From: Silurus meridionalis
Taxonomy: Eukaryota; Chordata; Actinopteri; Siluriformes; Siluridae
Direction: 5' to 3'
Length of the DNA: 64,000 bases
Assembly: GCF_014805685.1 (NCBI RefSeq)
Contig: NC_060904.1
Span: 17,321,811-17,385,810, forward strand
A model generated the notes under the pieces. That model made no database searches and was not told where the DNA came from. It was given only the letters and a program-made list of their open reading frames with translations. Below are positions 22,856 to 36,008 of this stretch, piece by piece. Every line of letters begins with the position of its first letter. The stretch's first letter is position 1. Both the position numbers and the translations under genes were made by a program.

Positions 22856-22909
22856 CCAGGGAAATAATGATTTGATGACAGATGTGAGTTTCCTGATTCC
22901 TCTGGTTTA
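22856..22909 (+). repeat. Duplicated noncoding segment, copy 2
   Basis: Counterpart of 20888-20941, about 2 kb away, same orientation, with scattered substitutions. Confidence 0.55.
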
Positions 22910-23171
22910 AAGTGGAAGTTACTGCACTATGGGCAATATTTTAAATAGATTCTACTCCAAATGGTTATGCAAATCTTGTAAGAAAAAAGCAAAAAAACAG
23001 AGAACAGATGTTTGGTTTAAAATGTCAACTTTACTGCCAAATGTGCTACGTGAATTCCAAAATCTTACTGTGATTTCCAGTGTTAAAACAACTCATCCTG
23101 GCATGGAGAAACAGTAAAACACTACAGTACAAAAAACAGTACTGTCTTTTATTTAAATTATTTTATAATAT

Positions 23172-23174
<3 letters not shown>

Positions 23175-23214
<40 letters not shown>
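23175..23214 (+). repeat. (AAT)n microsatellite
   Basis: About 13 trinucleotide units. Confidence 0.9.
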
Positions 23215-23215
<1 letters not shown>

Positions 23216-24516
23216 TGACCTCATGATTCAGTAGCAAATGAGTACATTTTTTTCATGGATAATGCTTGTTGGACGCTTGTCCTGATCAGTATGCTTCTCG
23301 TCTCTATGGTAAGACCAAAACAGACAGACAAGCCCTCCACCAGTGATATGATTGTTTGCTATTGGAACACAAATTCACCTGATGTACAGTATGTGCTGGA
23401 CTGTGATTTCACTCTGGTTCTGTCTAAACCCATTTTTACTTGTAAACAGACAAACCTCATAGTCACAGCAAACATAATTACAATGCAGACACTGATTCAA
23501 GGTGAAGGCCCTTGTTTTTAACGTTTATAATTAAATGCCACCTTTCTTTGAGCAGTGGAGGTCAATGTGATTTATGATCGTCTGTCATTGAACTGAAGCT
23601 TCTTGCTTTTTAGTGTTCTCCTCTAAAAAGGTTTTAAGGATATCAAATGCAGTTTCTCGAAACAAAACAAGAAAAAAAACAGTGTTGTGTCTGTAAGCTG
23701 TTCTCTGAAGGATGTTTCTTGTGTTTAGTGGAAGACCAAGGTCATGAGTGACTACCTCAATATGTAAGAGAACAAGCATTTAATCTGTAAGTACGAGGCT
23801 AATTTTATAACTGGAAACTTCCAAAAATCATTTGCCAGGTCTTAAAATCTTTTTAGAATGTGTTAGACATTGAATAATTACACACTAAACAAAACAAACA
23901 ACTTCCTGTTATCACTTATGCTACAGCAGCTACAAACAGTCATTCTCTCAACAATATATAAGGGTTTTTTCTATCTCTTGAAGTTAGAAAAGATGAAAAC
24001 TATGGCTTGTCATGTCAAGCATAAATTCCTCTGTACTGAAGGTTTTCCCATGGAGCGCTAAAACCGGAGACTCCTTCCACAAATGTTAAACACAAGTCTA
24101 CTCACAAAAACCAGTACATTTAGGTGATAAAGAGCACTACTTTAGAGTAGAGCATTCTCTTGGTTAATAGCACCTCCATTCTATTTTTAGAAAAACCTAT
24201 TTCCGTTTTAACTTTAGTTTGGTCAAGTAAAAAGATCATTCTCATGGGGCAAATCCAAGATGGCTCCCAATCTGGTACATAGTGCACTACTCACCGTGTA
24301 AAAGCCATTAGTTCATGCTCTGTGCACTTCACTGCACTTTATAGTGAGGCATGAAATTAATCAATCTGTATAGCTGTTAGCCATGGCTCCTCTATCTGTT
24401 TATTTCTGGCACAACTTGCTAGTGGCTTATTAGAGAATGACCGGCAATTAAAATCTTAGAAACATTGTTTACACTCAAATCCTTTTTAGAATGCTTCCGG
24501 ACTTTCATTTCCATCC

Positions 24517-24545
24517 TTTCTCTCTCTTTCTCTCTCTCTTTTCTC

Positions 24546-24608
<63 letters not shown>

Positions 24609-24631
24609 CCCCTCTCTCTCTCTCTCTCTCT
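24517..24631 (+). repeat. (CT)n tract, interrupted
   Basis: A long pyrimidine tract on the plus strand, with TTT and CCC interruptions near both ends. Confidence 0.95.
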
Positions 24632-25361
24632 GACTGAAATCTTCTAAGTTATGAATGAAATAGTGAACAGTGCCTCTGGGGGCTCAGAAACCAGAGGATG
24701 TCATAATTAAATGTTCTCAGAACAGGACACCTAATTTTGCTGCCTCATTTGACTACAGATCACTTTTGAGGTTAAGTGTCGGCTCTGCTAAACCAAAATC
24801 ATTTTTAATTTTTGTAATAAATGGAACCTCTTCAGACTGTAGCATGGGTCACAGTTTTTCAGAATCTCTGTTTCCAGGGGTTTGTTGTGTAATTCTCGAT
24901 CTCTTCTGTTTGAAACTCTTTCTGATCAAGAAACCAAATACTCCCTAAGGGAGAGATTTTTGCCCATGTTTTCCAAAGTTGTATGTCTACATGATATATC
25001 ACAGACTACCACAATCAATGCACATGATATATGATATGCATGTGATACATCACTTTGAACAATAGCAGCAAAAACAAAATCGCCTTCCCCCAGGAAATTC
25101 ACCCTCTGCTTGATTGCTTTATAGCTTTGACTTGATTTTATTAAAGGTTTCCAAATTTCAGGCGCTCCACTGTTTGCACTGATGGATTGAATAGGATTGT
25201 GGTGTGTGAGATTGTGGTGGGTGTGTGTGTGTGTTGTGAGAGAGATCAGCGAAGAGCTACATGGCAGGCTGATATATTACAACACAGCAGACTCTCACTG
25301 TGTTTGGAGTCAACAGAAGGGAAAGACGAGGCTTATCTTATCGTGAGAATGTGTGGGAGTG

Positions 25362-25365
<4 letters not shown>

Positions 25366-25400
<35 letters not shown>
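25366..25400 (+). repeat. (GA)n microsatellite
   Basis: About 17 GA units. Confidence 0.9.
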
Positions 25401-25402
<2 letters not shown>

Positions 25403-26034
25403 CCACTGTGCTGACGTGGTCGAAGGATGCAGACTGTGAACGATGATGAGATTGCTAAGCGAGAAGACTGCAAGCGTATGCACACACCATTCTGTGGACT
25501 TTTAAATACAAGCCTCAGCCTTCCAATTCACTGCTATAAGCAAAAGCAATGGTCATATTGACCATGATCATCTCTTTTTTTTTATTTTATGGTAATAGAT
25601 ATTTAACATTTTAATTTAATTTTAATATTTAAAAAGATCTGTCATCAAATCGTTTTTACTTTACAGTGCTGCTGAATTCATCATTACAACTCATATGATG
25701 GACGCTACACATTATGCCAATCTGGAGGGAAAAAAAAACCCATAAATGTTGACATTAAGTTTTGCTGTGTATATTTATATAACATGCATGTAGGGAGTCT
25801 CCAGGTTTAGAGCTTTGTAACAGTCAGAGGGAATGCTGTAACTGTAAAATCCCCCTCCACAGGAAGGTCTTCAGGGCAGAGGACTTTTCACTTTCCTTTT
25901 CTTTTGCATTTTCTTTGCAAGATAATTGTTCTATAGCAAAAGCGATAACGGGAACTGTGTTGTTTCATGGGTGAAAGAAACAAAACCTATATAGATAAGA
26001 GTGTATGCTAACTGCATTTATATAAGTTAAATTA

Positions 26035-26300
26035 AAATTCAGTTTGATTCATTCGACTGCATACCATTTGGACATTGTCTCAACGCAGCTTTACAGAAGA
26101 AAATATATTACGAATATACTTTTTGAATGTTTAATTTATAAATAATTCCCTATAAGCTTTCCCCAAAAGAGCGAGCCAGTATTGACAACTCCCTGTGGTG
26201 GCATCAGGAAGAAACCTTAACAGGAACCAGACTCAAAAGAGAACCCAGCCACACCTGTGTTTGCATTCATTAGAATAGGATCATCATTGAGGTTATCAAC
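26035..26300 (+). mobile_element. Dispersed fish repeat, copy 1 of 4
   Basis: The head reads ATTCAGTTTGATTCATTCG and GGACATTGTCTCAACGCAGC. The body has ACTCCCTGTGGTGGCATCAG and GAAGAAACCTTAACAGGAAC. The same head-to-body order recurs at 49680, 57205 and 61250. It is a common non-autonomous element in teleost genomes; I do not assign it to a class. Confidence 0.6.
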
Positions 26301-26329
26301 TGTTCAGATGTAAATATAAGTTTGTTCAT

Positions 26330-28340
26330 GTCTGTTGTAGCAGATATTATTTACAATCCAAATCTATATTTATAGTTCTTAACTTTGCTCAGTAATGTAA
26401 AAGATCTTTAGTCTGTTCATGTGAAACCATCTGCAGTTACACTGGGTGGTCTCAGAAGAGATCTTCATCTGGGGGTCCAAAAATAAAACACAGCAGTATG
26501 CTGTTGTAGTGAAATAATCAAATTCAAGGTGTTAACAGAAGGTGTTAAGGTGTCAAGTCAGCTCACATCACCACAATATCAATTTTTTAAAATCAATTTA
26601 CATACTTTAACGGCTGTAAGCGATCCACCACAATTCGCCAAGATAATACAAAATTTAGTGTTTGCATAATTTGAAGCAGATGTATTGTTTTGATCCTTCA
26701 GACCTTTGTAGTCCACGTTTGTCCTCTAAGCCGTTTTTGCAGCATTCCTGCTTATTGAAACAAATTCAGATTTTTACCTATTACATATTGTATTGTTTAG
26801 AAAAACACAGATTTTAAGCATGTATGCATTTTATGTGAAATGTGAAAACTTTGAACATATGATACCTCTGGAAAAAAAAAATATACCAGACATCTTAAAG
26901 CCTATCTGTATGGCTGTTCACGGTGAGCTGCTGTGTGTCACTGAACAAATGTTTTAATGCTTTTTATCAGATCAGGCCACTTAGGGAGTAGTGAGTGGGT
27001 CGATGGTCCACTTTGACTGATGGGTAATGTCATTAGCTCTGGCTGCGATTGGCAGATGCAGCCGGACTGAGGCATCCTGGGATTGATCGACCTCCTCTAG
27101 CAGTGCTCTAATGCTAGCCGACGTAAAATCACTCATTTGTTTATGAAATATTGATATTGGCTGATATCTCTTCCTGGAGGAGGCCGGCTCTGGAGAAGAG
27201 TCCGTACAAAGATCTGAAGAGTATTTCTCGTTCTGTGTTACATCCTTCATATATTATTAAACATTTTAAATAGAAACACCCACGTACTCTTAGAGGAAGT
27301 CGTAAAGTCCTTGAGGGACACACAAAGTTGCACAAGCACACAGAGAGAAAAGCACTTTCTGCAAATAAATGTGCGAATAGCGCCATCTGGCTTTAGAACA
27401 GAAGACATTCATCGCGCCTAAATGAGGAAGGATGATGTGCAATAATTGTTCAGGTGGATCAGAAAACTGCAGGTTTCTCTGCAATGACATTGAGGCTTAA
27501 AATAAGCCACAGCAAAACCTTTATCGGAGATAATAGCTTTCCAGATCAATAGCGCCAACCAGGACAGAAGCCACTCAACCACTAATGAATACAAGAGTTT
27601 CCACAGGCTGAGCTTTGGGTTTCTGCTCGGAAGGAAAAGTATGAATTGTTTAACATCCTAATACAATAAAGCTGAGATTGTATAGTCCATGCATTATGGA
27701 AGACTATATTAAGTCTCTGTGTGAAAAAATAAACCACACTCAAATATACCACAATAACACTAATAAAAACCCAGAAATTTACATTTATTAATTCCTTAGT
27801 AACATATTTAAACACTATTTTTATTTATCATTTTAACAAAAATGACCTTGACTTTGCACAGCACACAATTAAGACTTAAGTCTGTTGTTTTGGTTGTATT
27901 GATTTACAATCATGCTGGCTTAAGCCTTTATTTTAGCTTTTTTTTTATGGTGGGAATGATGGATGGTTCCCTAGCTCGCCATCCCAGCCTGCTTAATGTC
28001 CAACTTTATTGAGCTGACTTCAACATTCTAGACCTCATCTGCTCTGCACCAACAGACCTGCATGATGAGAACTGCTGACTTGTGTGAAAAATCCTGTAAT
28101 TAAATTAAACGTAACTTTGAGTGGTGTACGTGTCCACTACGTGTCCAATATCACGGTTTGTTAATCGTGATATTGTGTAACAACAGGAAACAGAAAACGC
28201 AATTATCTTTACCGTATATATCATTCTGGTGTGTGCTTACAGCAGATCTGTTTCTGAACTTATGCTGATTCGATTAAGCCCATTGTGAGTTTTTTTTGTC
28301 TTATGATGAAAGAACACAGACTGCAGAATTCCCCAGGGTA
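26330..28340. other. Intergenic, no gene seen
   Basis: 3' flank of gene 3. A more complex stretch near 26990-27480 has short open frames without recognisable domains. AGCGCCATCTGGC at 27379 resembles half of a CTCF site. Confidence 0.4.
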
Positions 28341-28344
28341 CACT

Positions 28345-28350
28345 TTTATT
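28345..28350 (-). terminator. Candidate polyadenylation signal, rapunzel-like gene 3
   Basis: AATAAA on the minus strand about 700 bases past the stop of the gene at 29045. It would give a normal-length 3' UTR. Confidence 0.45.
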
Positions 28351-29044
28351 CTTTTAATCAGGCCAGGATTTGCAGTAGAAAAAGAAAAATTCGACTGAAA
28401 GTGGAATCTCATGGATCTTTTCATAGACGACATCTTTTATACTGTCTTTCGGGGGTATGCAGGAAATCCTGAGGCAGCAGTTTTGCACAGAATATATAGG
28501 GCAGCATTTTGGCAGGCGTATGTAATGTCGAAAAGCTATGCATAGTGTGGAAAATCGCCAATGTACACATAAATTCTGAATGCATTGCAGTATAAAACTG
28601 TCAAAATATGTAAACTAGTATCCAAGTACAGGATAATCACAGGATCATAGTTTACTAGTACTATGCATTCTGTTGTCTTATGTTACTGTGTTATGTTAAT
28701 GTTCTATATAGGGTTCTTGATTCTCATATGTTTACACTAAAACTCAATTTTAACCAAAGTATGGTGTTCACTATAGGTCAAGACTGATTTAGATTTAAAA
28801 ACAGATGTTTAAGAAATCTTGCATTTATAAGGGGTGGCTAATGTAATGCCAAAGTGCATGCTGTGGTTAACTACAGACATTTAGATTAAGACTTTTTGGT
28901 TATTTGGCTACAATTAATATAATGAATATAGGTTAGTATCTGTTTAAATGGCATTTCAATTTATGTCTGGCTAAAGGCTATGGTTTTACAGATATGTGAT
29001 ATACATATCGATAAGGTATATAATTTGATTTGTTGGCCTCGTTA

Positions 29045-30211
29045 CTAATCTGAATGCACACAGACGGACACTTTTTTGTGTCGCTCCCAATAATGGCAGT
29101 CTTTTGGAAAGTTCCAAGCTGCAAAACTCTGTTTATTATTACTGACAGCTTGGATCATAAAACCAGGCAGCTGATTCTCCAGAATCTCCACCACAGCTTT
29201 GGGTTTTTCCTTCTTAGCAGGACCGTCCATCAGCTGCTGGATGTTGTCCTTGAGAAGAGGCTGTGGATTGTTGGAGTAGGACACGACTACTTTAGTGTTT
29301 TTACCCTGCAGCACATCAAAACAATTCTGTCCTTTTACATACTCATGTTTGTCGTCGTTGTTGACCAAGGGGTTAATAATGCGAACAGACCAACGGATCC
29401 AATCATATTTCTTTTCCAAAAAACTGAGCAGCTCCTGGGGGAATTCTTCGATACTCTCTCCCTCTTTTTCCTGGACTAGCCTCTTGACATCCAGGTGTGC
29501 CTGCTCTGAAAATGACTGCACACATTCTTCAATAACTTCCTTCATCTTTATCTCAACCTCCTGGATTCTCTCGCTCCATTCAGAGATTTTCTCCTGTTCT
29601 ATATCCTCCCCTTGAGTAAGGGCACAATACCCTAGCAAGACGATCAACCCCAAGCAGAAGAGTTCCTTCATCCGGACACAGTAGTCTTCTAGGACTCTTC
29701 TGTTCCTGGCCACATATTTCGTCACCACCACCAGGATGGGCTCTACAAACGTGTTTTTGCCCATCAGGCCGTCATACAGCATATAGAGGTTTTTCTCACC
29801 TCCTGTCTTGCTAAAATGTTTCAAGAACAAATCTTTTTTGACCTCCTGGAACTCTGGTTTGGCGTTCAAGATGTCAATATATTTGCGGTACAGGTTGCGT
29901 AGGTTCTCCTCTACGGAAAAGTATTGACTATCAACATTTCCCTTCTGTATCTCACAGTTGATGTCTTCAAGCTGGGACGAGATCACATCAAGCCTACTTT
30001 TCACAACTATGAACTGCTCTTTGACATAGAGCACCTCCTTGCTTTCAACTTTGTCCAAAACAAGCTTCAGGACTGGAGCAGCAGCTTCACACAGGGGAAA
30101 CATCTCCCCCACTGTGCTAGCCAAGACCTCAGCTCCTTTCTCCAACAGCTCCATTAAAGCCTCAATGGATTTCTTCTTCTCTGCCACCAATTTCTCCAGT
30201 GGATTTGCCAT
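29045..30211 (-). CDS. rpz-like: Rapunzel-like protein, long form (gene 3)
   Basis: A single-exon CDS of 388 codons, tandem rapunzel family. Residues 25-53 are hydrophobic (KGAEVLASTVG, then AAAPVLKLVLDKV). A charged helical region follows, then FSVEEN (98-103) and DILNAKPEF (113-121), which are nearly the same in gene 1. NLYMLYDGLMGKN (141-153) is the family block. ELFCLGLIVLLGYCAL (183-198) is the second hydrophobic segment, followed by acidic GEDIEQE. C178, W212 and C230 are conserved in all five genes. The C-terminal module runs from KKYDWIRWSVRIIN (267-280) through VVVSYSNNP (308-316) to CVHSD. The ATG (GCCATGG, a good Kozak context) lies 2 bases after an acceptor (GTTGATTTTTAG), so a leader exon precedes it. 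The most similar paralogue in the window is gene 1. Confidence 0.93.
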   Translation of the reverse strand: MANPLEKLVAEKKKSIEALMELLEKGAEVLASTVGEMFPLCEAAAPVLKLVLDKVESKEVLYVKEQFIVVKSRLDVISSQLEDINCEIQKGNVDSQYFSVEENLRNLYRKYIDILNAKPEFQEVKKDLFLKHFSKTGGEKNLYMLYDGLMGKNTFVEPILVVVTKYVARNRRVLEDYCVRMKELFCLGLIVLLGYCALTQGEDIEQEKISEWSERIQEVEIKMKEVIEECVQSFSEQAHLDVKRLVQEKEGESIEEFPQELLSFLEKKYDWIRWSVRIINPLVNNDDKHEYVKGQNCFDVLQGKNTKVVVSYSNNPQPLLKDNIQQLMDGPAKKEKPKAVVEILENQLPGFMIQAVSNNKQSFAAWNFPKDCHYWERHKKVSVCVHSD

Positions 30212-30752
30212 GGCTAAAAATCAACAACCAAGCAAAGGCAATTAGGAACATGCGGTCCTGAAAACCAAAATATTAAATAAAATATTCTCAAGATTGGGAT
30301 TTTATTTGATGGCATGATATAATACTCAAAGAAGAGACCAGGAAATATTAATTACAACTCAACTTGTTTGTTCAAGGTGCTTTTTTTTTAAATGGTATGG
30401 ATGTAAAATCAATCTGAATATTATAAATATGCAAACATTACCAATATAACAGGAGACATCAACTAAACTGCTAAATCAGCAAACAGTATTCATAATAAAC
30501 ACACATAAACAAAAAGATTCAAATAAATGACGCATGGAAAGGCCACCTTTCATGCAGGCTGGGAAATGTGCTATTTATAGCTCACTCAAAAAAACAAAAC
30601 AAAAAAAAACCTAATTAGAACCCAAATGAGAACCAATATGAATCGAATGGATTACAGATTTTGAGGGTAAGATTCAAGGGCCCTGCAAAGAGACACACCT
30701 TAAAATATTAAAAAATAAAGTGCAAAGAATGTGTAAATATAAAGACTCATAC

Positions 30753-30850
30753 CTGCAAATGATGAAGATTCCGAAATGCTTCAGGAGGAGTCTTTGGGGA
30801 GGGGTTCCAAAATCTTCAAATGTCCCTCAAGTTTTTGAGATTTAGTCGGG
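30753..30850 (-). other. Candidate 5' noncoding exon of rapunzel-like gene 3
   Basis: The minus strand reads CATCATTTGCAG then GTATGAG, a strong donor, about 540 bases before the acceptor at the coding exon. No TATA box is evident upstream, so the 5' edge is a guess. Confidence 0.45.
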
Positions 30851-30891
30851 TGATGTTGTTAAAGCATCGGCTGAGGACTGATGCATCTGGA

Positions 30892-30912
30892 AAAAGAGAG
30901 AGGGAGAGAGTG

Positions 30913-30945
<33 letters not shown>
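30892..30945 (+). repeat. (GA)n tract upstream of gene 3
   Basis: An interrupted purine tract of about 54 bases next to the predicted leader exon of gene 3; a GAGA-type promoter element is possible. Confidence 0.85.
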
Positions 30946-30948
<3 letters not shown>

Positions 30949-31343
30949 TGCGTGTTGAGCCATGAGCCATTTTTGGAAAGCGCTTCGTGACAGTCGGGTA
31001 AAACCTCATTCAGTTTTTCTGACACCTGAACAGAGCACAATGCCTGACTTTTATTCCTGTCCTTTTTCTTTTTCTTTCTTTTTTTTTTTTTTAAATGTGA
31101 AACAATCTCTTTTAGCTGCTTCGTGATCTTTGGAGAGGAGGAAATTTACGCATGGTGCGTAATGTTGATCAGATCCACCGGGTGCATTCACGTCGGCAAG
31201 ATTCCCAGCATCATAAAAGGTGAGTGCTTTCTCAAATATTTATGTAGAAATATCAGATAACTGACATCATAATTCCCTACAGATTTGTTTTTAATAGAAT
31301 TTTCTCATAGTCATTTTTCATTTGAGTTAGACATTTGGAAAGC

Positions 31344-31345
<2 letters not shown>

Positions 31346-31403
<58 letters not shown>
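31346..31403 (+). repeat. (CA)n microsatellite
   Basis: About 29 CA units. Confidence 0.95.
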
Positions 31404-31405
<2 letters not shown>

Positions 31406-31409
31406 TTAT

Positions 31410-34400
31410 AAGACTTGCCTTTTCTCTCTTGGTTCTATTTTAGTGGTGAATCGATCAGAAGGAATTAAAATCAACCCGAATTCTTTTCTAAACATTGTGT
31501 TCACATGAAAGGTCACGCCTCAATTATTCATTTAACCTGCTCCAGGATCGAGTCTCATCCCCATGACCTGGGTTTATTAAAAGCACACAAACCTTCAACA
31601 GAACCTATAGGATTATAAATCTCATATAAAGACACATCTCACAGTAAAGAGAAATGTATTCAAGCTTGGCACAGAGTATAAATATGTAAATATTTAAGCA
31701 ATCATCCTTTATAATCAGAATAGTGATTTTTGATTCAGAATTGTGACATGATGATTCTTCACCTACTATCATACTGACCAGTATTTTGAACACCACCAGA
31801 GGTTTTGAGACTCTTAATCAATTAAAATGGGAATTTTAGAAAAATGATTTGTCTTTTGGATCAACATTAGAAAATCTTATTTTCATTTTGAGACCCAACA
31901 TCAGAAGAAAATCACATTATCTCTTCCAAATGAACTACAATAGGTTTGTGTGCTGAACCATCCTTACCGAGAGGCCCCATGAACCTGTTCTACTCGCTTT
32001 GTGAGGAATGTTATAGGAGTCTGAAGAGTGGTGAAAATGCTTGGGTGGGTTTTACTTTGTTGTTTTTGAATGTTTTCGGGCTGAAATCGTTTGGGACATT
32101 GTGTAATTAGCCCTGGCAAGTTGTCATGAAGGATTTTCTGTTTTATGCACTGTTGGTGAATCGAGTGTGGTGATGTTACAGTAGCTGACGTTCTGCATCA
32201 GGTCAATCGCAAAGGTCTGTTCATATAGTTTGTCAATAGCATCAAATCTGGAATAATGTTGCTAAAGGGGTCTGAAAGTTAAGCAGAAGTTGGCAAAGGT
32301 TTTACTTCTAAACGTGACACTGTGGAAACATTTTACATTCATTTATCCTATTACACAAAACAGGGGCTGAGCTTGTTGATGAACCAACATAGCTATTAAT
32401 GAACCTGACTTAAATCTCCAACTAATAAAAGTATATATTTGTGAATATAATCCAGGAATAACTTTTGTATTTTTATAAAATTTCTTTATGTAAAGAAAAA
32501 GTAGTTTGGAAAATCATTTGTGTTTTTGATTCTGATTAAAAAGGTTGTTGTTGGGAGCAAGTTCATTAAGCCAACATTACTTGAGGACCATGACCTTGAA
32601 ATTTAATAGGGCAAATCATTAATGTAAACTATAAGCTGATGATGAGGTGCCCAAAGAAATATATATCTTAAGGAAAACATTAAATATTATTTATAAAAAA
32701 ATGTTTTGAAAATTATAATTTATTTAACAAACCTCTCCTGCACTGTATGTATTTTGATTCTGAAAAGAAATGAGTAGTTTGTGAAAATTGTACTGTTGTA
32801 AATAGTAACAGATGCATTGGGAATTTCATGTAGCAGAAATAGCTGCAAATCAGTTATATTTATAGTTATATTTATTTTAGTATTTTCCGAATAGAGGAGT
32901 TTACACTTTTATTAACCTAAAAAAAAAAAAAGCTGGGATAAAAGGTGAAGATAAAAACAGCACACAACTTTTTACATTAATGTAAAGCAATTAGAAATAG
33001 AAAATGGTATGATGTTCTTCAATAATTATATGAAATATACATGTTTGTATAGATTGCTTGCTGTGTTTTGTACACTACAAATTGTCCTCACTTTATGTAA
33101 ATGCACCCTGTCCTGGAATTTACCAGAGACAAACATCCAGAGGGGCTATGAAAAGCATTATAATATTAATAATTCAAGTATTTGCACAGAGTTTTTCTTT
33201 AAGTTGGCAGTGCCACTAGAGGTCAGTACATAGGCTACATTTCCTCGGTAGAAAACATTTAATTGCTTTTTAAATATAAATAATTGACCACGATAATAAC
33301 TGTTAAAAGCTTGTTTCCATTTAGTGAACTCTCTCTTTCCCTGTTTCCTGTCATTCAAAATGACTGTGTTATTTAATCAATACAGTGAAAAAAAAGATGA
33401 AAGGTGTAGGTGCTTTTAATAAAACTGAAAAGTTATGTATTTTTATTTCAAATGTATCTATTTGATAAACATTGTCACATTTTGTCTTTTAATTATACAA
33501 GTCAAAAAGCAATTACTAACATCTGTAGTATAAGTTAACAACTAATAATAACTTGAGCTCAGAATGTAGCTTGGCACTCTATATAAAATATTAATCATTC
33601 ACTCACATATATGTTTTATTCTGGTTAAAATCATCATGGGTCTGGATTTAACAGAGTGCAAGATGGATGATACATCAGTCCATGGCATGGCACCGTGCAC
33701 TTTCTACCAGAAAGGGTTTTATTGTTTTGTTTTGGTTTGAATCTGGATTAATCACATACAAACATGAAAGAACCATGCTGAAGTTCACACATAAATTGAC
33801 CTAAACTTCAGCCATGGATTGAAGTAGTCAGTGCTCACTTTTATAAAAATAAACGTGATGTAGATTTTGTCATCTTTACTGACCTCTAGTGGCTGAAAGA
33901 TGTATTTAAGATCAGCAGCAGCAGAGGAAGCAAACCAAGTGACAACGTTTTACACAATTTAAAGTATTTGCTATTTGCATGAGATAAATTAGATAATAAA
34001 TAACAAATAACCCTTCAACAAACCAGGTATTATTGCAAATATAAAATGTTTATGTTGTATACACTGGTATCATTTTAACATTTTTACAGCCTAAGTATAA
34101 ATCTTCATTTAAAGCCTGAAAAATGAGGTGTTAAGGATTTTAATAAGACCGCATAGCTGTAACACTAGTTTTTATATAGCAGGCTAATGCATTTTTGTTG
34201 ACAATTTAAGATGGTAATAATAATAAATCCTGTTTCTTAATTACTGACCTCTCTGCATGAAAAATAAATAACCTTATTATATAACCTATATTAAATAACC
34301 TATAATATATAACCTTATAGCAATACACTTTCTTTTTTTATATTAATCAACATTTAAATGACATTAAGGTTAAAAAGAAGGCTGTCTTGTTTTATATTAT

Positions 34401-34660
34401 AAATATTTTATACAGTATATTGTCATATACCGTAGTTGAAAAGACAATGGCGACATCTAGCGGCAAGGTATTGTGTAGACGGTCTAAAGTCGTCCGGCAA
34501 TAAAATGCTGCCTTACATTAAATTATTAATTATTATTATTATTGCCCTCTAGAAAATCTGATTTATTATATTCAGTCTTGTCACATTTGTGCAGACAAAT
34601 GATAATGATTTCAATGTGTACATGTAGAAAAATCATCCAAGCCATTTTATGCATTTATAC
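31410..34660. other. Intergenic between rapunzel-like genes 3 and 4
   Basis: AT-rich, no gene recognised. Several CCTCTAG- or CTAGAGG-containing phrases (33213, 33884, 34450, 34553) look like remnants of small repeats. Confidence 0.4.
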
Positions 34661-34667
34661 AGTATCT

Positions 34668-34673
34668 TTTTAT
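34668..34673 (-). terminator. Candidate polyadenylation signal, rapunzel-like gene 4
   Basis: AATAAA on the minus strand, the first convincing one after the stop at 36385. It implies a long 3' UTR of about 1.7 kb that contains two microsatellites. An unrecognised variant signal nearer the stop is also possible. Confidence 0.3.
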
Positions 34674-35479
34674 TGGTAGTGCATAGTTTCTATACAACTT
34701 TATTCAGCAACTAAAAAAACACAATCAAAGAACAGGAAAGCATTTTCATTTTCACAATTTCTTTCATTCCCCTCTGGTTCACAAAGCATTTCTCATTACT
34801 TTATTTGCAGAGAAAATGAGCTAATGCGTTGAAAGAGCTCGAACTGGTCTCATTTCAAAAGTGCATAATAGATGATTGTAAGTATAGTGTATATAAGCAT
34901 TACGGTTTCCACATATTATTTAACCCCACATAGAGAAAAGCATAGCGAGGAAGAGAAAGAAATAGAGAGTGAGTAATGGATTCATCGAACAGACGTGAAC
35001 GTTGATACAAGGTAAAGTTATAGGTGTAAAGGAGTAATGGTTCAGTAAACATCCTGTGAAAGAGAGAGCATGCACTTTAAGCTGTTTATTCTAAATCGAT
35101 GCTGAAGGTACATAATGTGATTTGACAGAGATACGAGTCAGATTCTCATATATCAAACATGACCAGCTGTGAATGTGAGACAGAACATTGAATAGGATGT
35201 AACTGCATCGTTTAGTTTTGGTCTGTACGAATAAAAAAAGGTAAATAAAAGAAATAAAAAAAATTTAGATAGAGAGAGAAAAGAATTGTTAAAAAAAAAA
35301 ACAACTAGTGAGAAATAAAAAAAAAAAAAAAAAAGTAGAATAAAAAAATGCATTTAAAACTCCTCAACTTTGATCAAGTTTTCCAGAACAAAAAACAGTA
35401 GTGTAGTGTAGCAGACATTTAACAGCGTTACATTCTCTCTCTTAAGGATTTTGAAGTAGATAGCATTGGAGACAAAGCC

Positions 35480-35483
<4 letters not shown>

Positions 35484-35545
<62 letters not shown>
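35484..35545 (+). repeat. (AT)n microsatellite
   Basis: About 31 AT units, downstream of gene 4. Confidence 0.95.
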
Positions 35546-35547
<2 letters not shown>

Positions 35548-35942
35548 GCAATGCTAATTTGATCAGATTGCAGGTCGGATTATAGAAGTAGATGACGATG
35601 AATTTGGGATGTTTGTAGGGATATTTTCATAAAGCTTAGGTTGGTCTTTAGTGTTTTACATGTTACAGTAATATGAGTGAAGGTATGCAGTTAAGTCATG
35701 GGTATGTAGTGTTAGTTATGTATGCATTCCTCATTAATCCATGTTTGAATCCAAAGTTTTAAACCCAAGTAGGGTTCCAGTAATAAAAAAATAAAGACGT
35801 TAGTCTTCACAACACAAAATATGCAACATTCTTTGTTTTAGATGCTTTTGATACTGTAGGAGAACCTCCCAAAGTGCAGGAAGTGCTGCAGAATGACTGA
35901 ATTATGAAAATAACTGGGGGGTGAATGTGACAATACCATGAA

Positions 35943-35943
<1 letters not shown>

Positions 35944-36006
<63 letters not shown>
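35944..36006 (+). repeat. (AC)n microsatellite
   Basis: About 31 AC units, about 380 bases past the stop of gene 4. Confidence 0.95.

Positions 36007-36008
<2 letters not shown>

Larger units (their letters stand above)
23215..26034. other. Intergenic between rapunzel-like genes 2 and 3
   Basis: No gene recognised. It contains the (CT)n and (GA)n tracts listed separately. Near 24240-24310 there is a phrase (AAGATGGCTCCCAATCTGG, TAGTGCACTACT) that resembles a common fish MITE, too decayed to delimit. Confidence 0.4.

Noticed and set aside
24240..24310. Fish MITE with GTAGTGCACTA phrase
   Set aside because: Too decayed to define ends or orientation.
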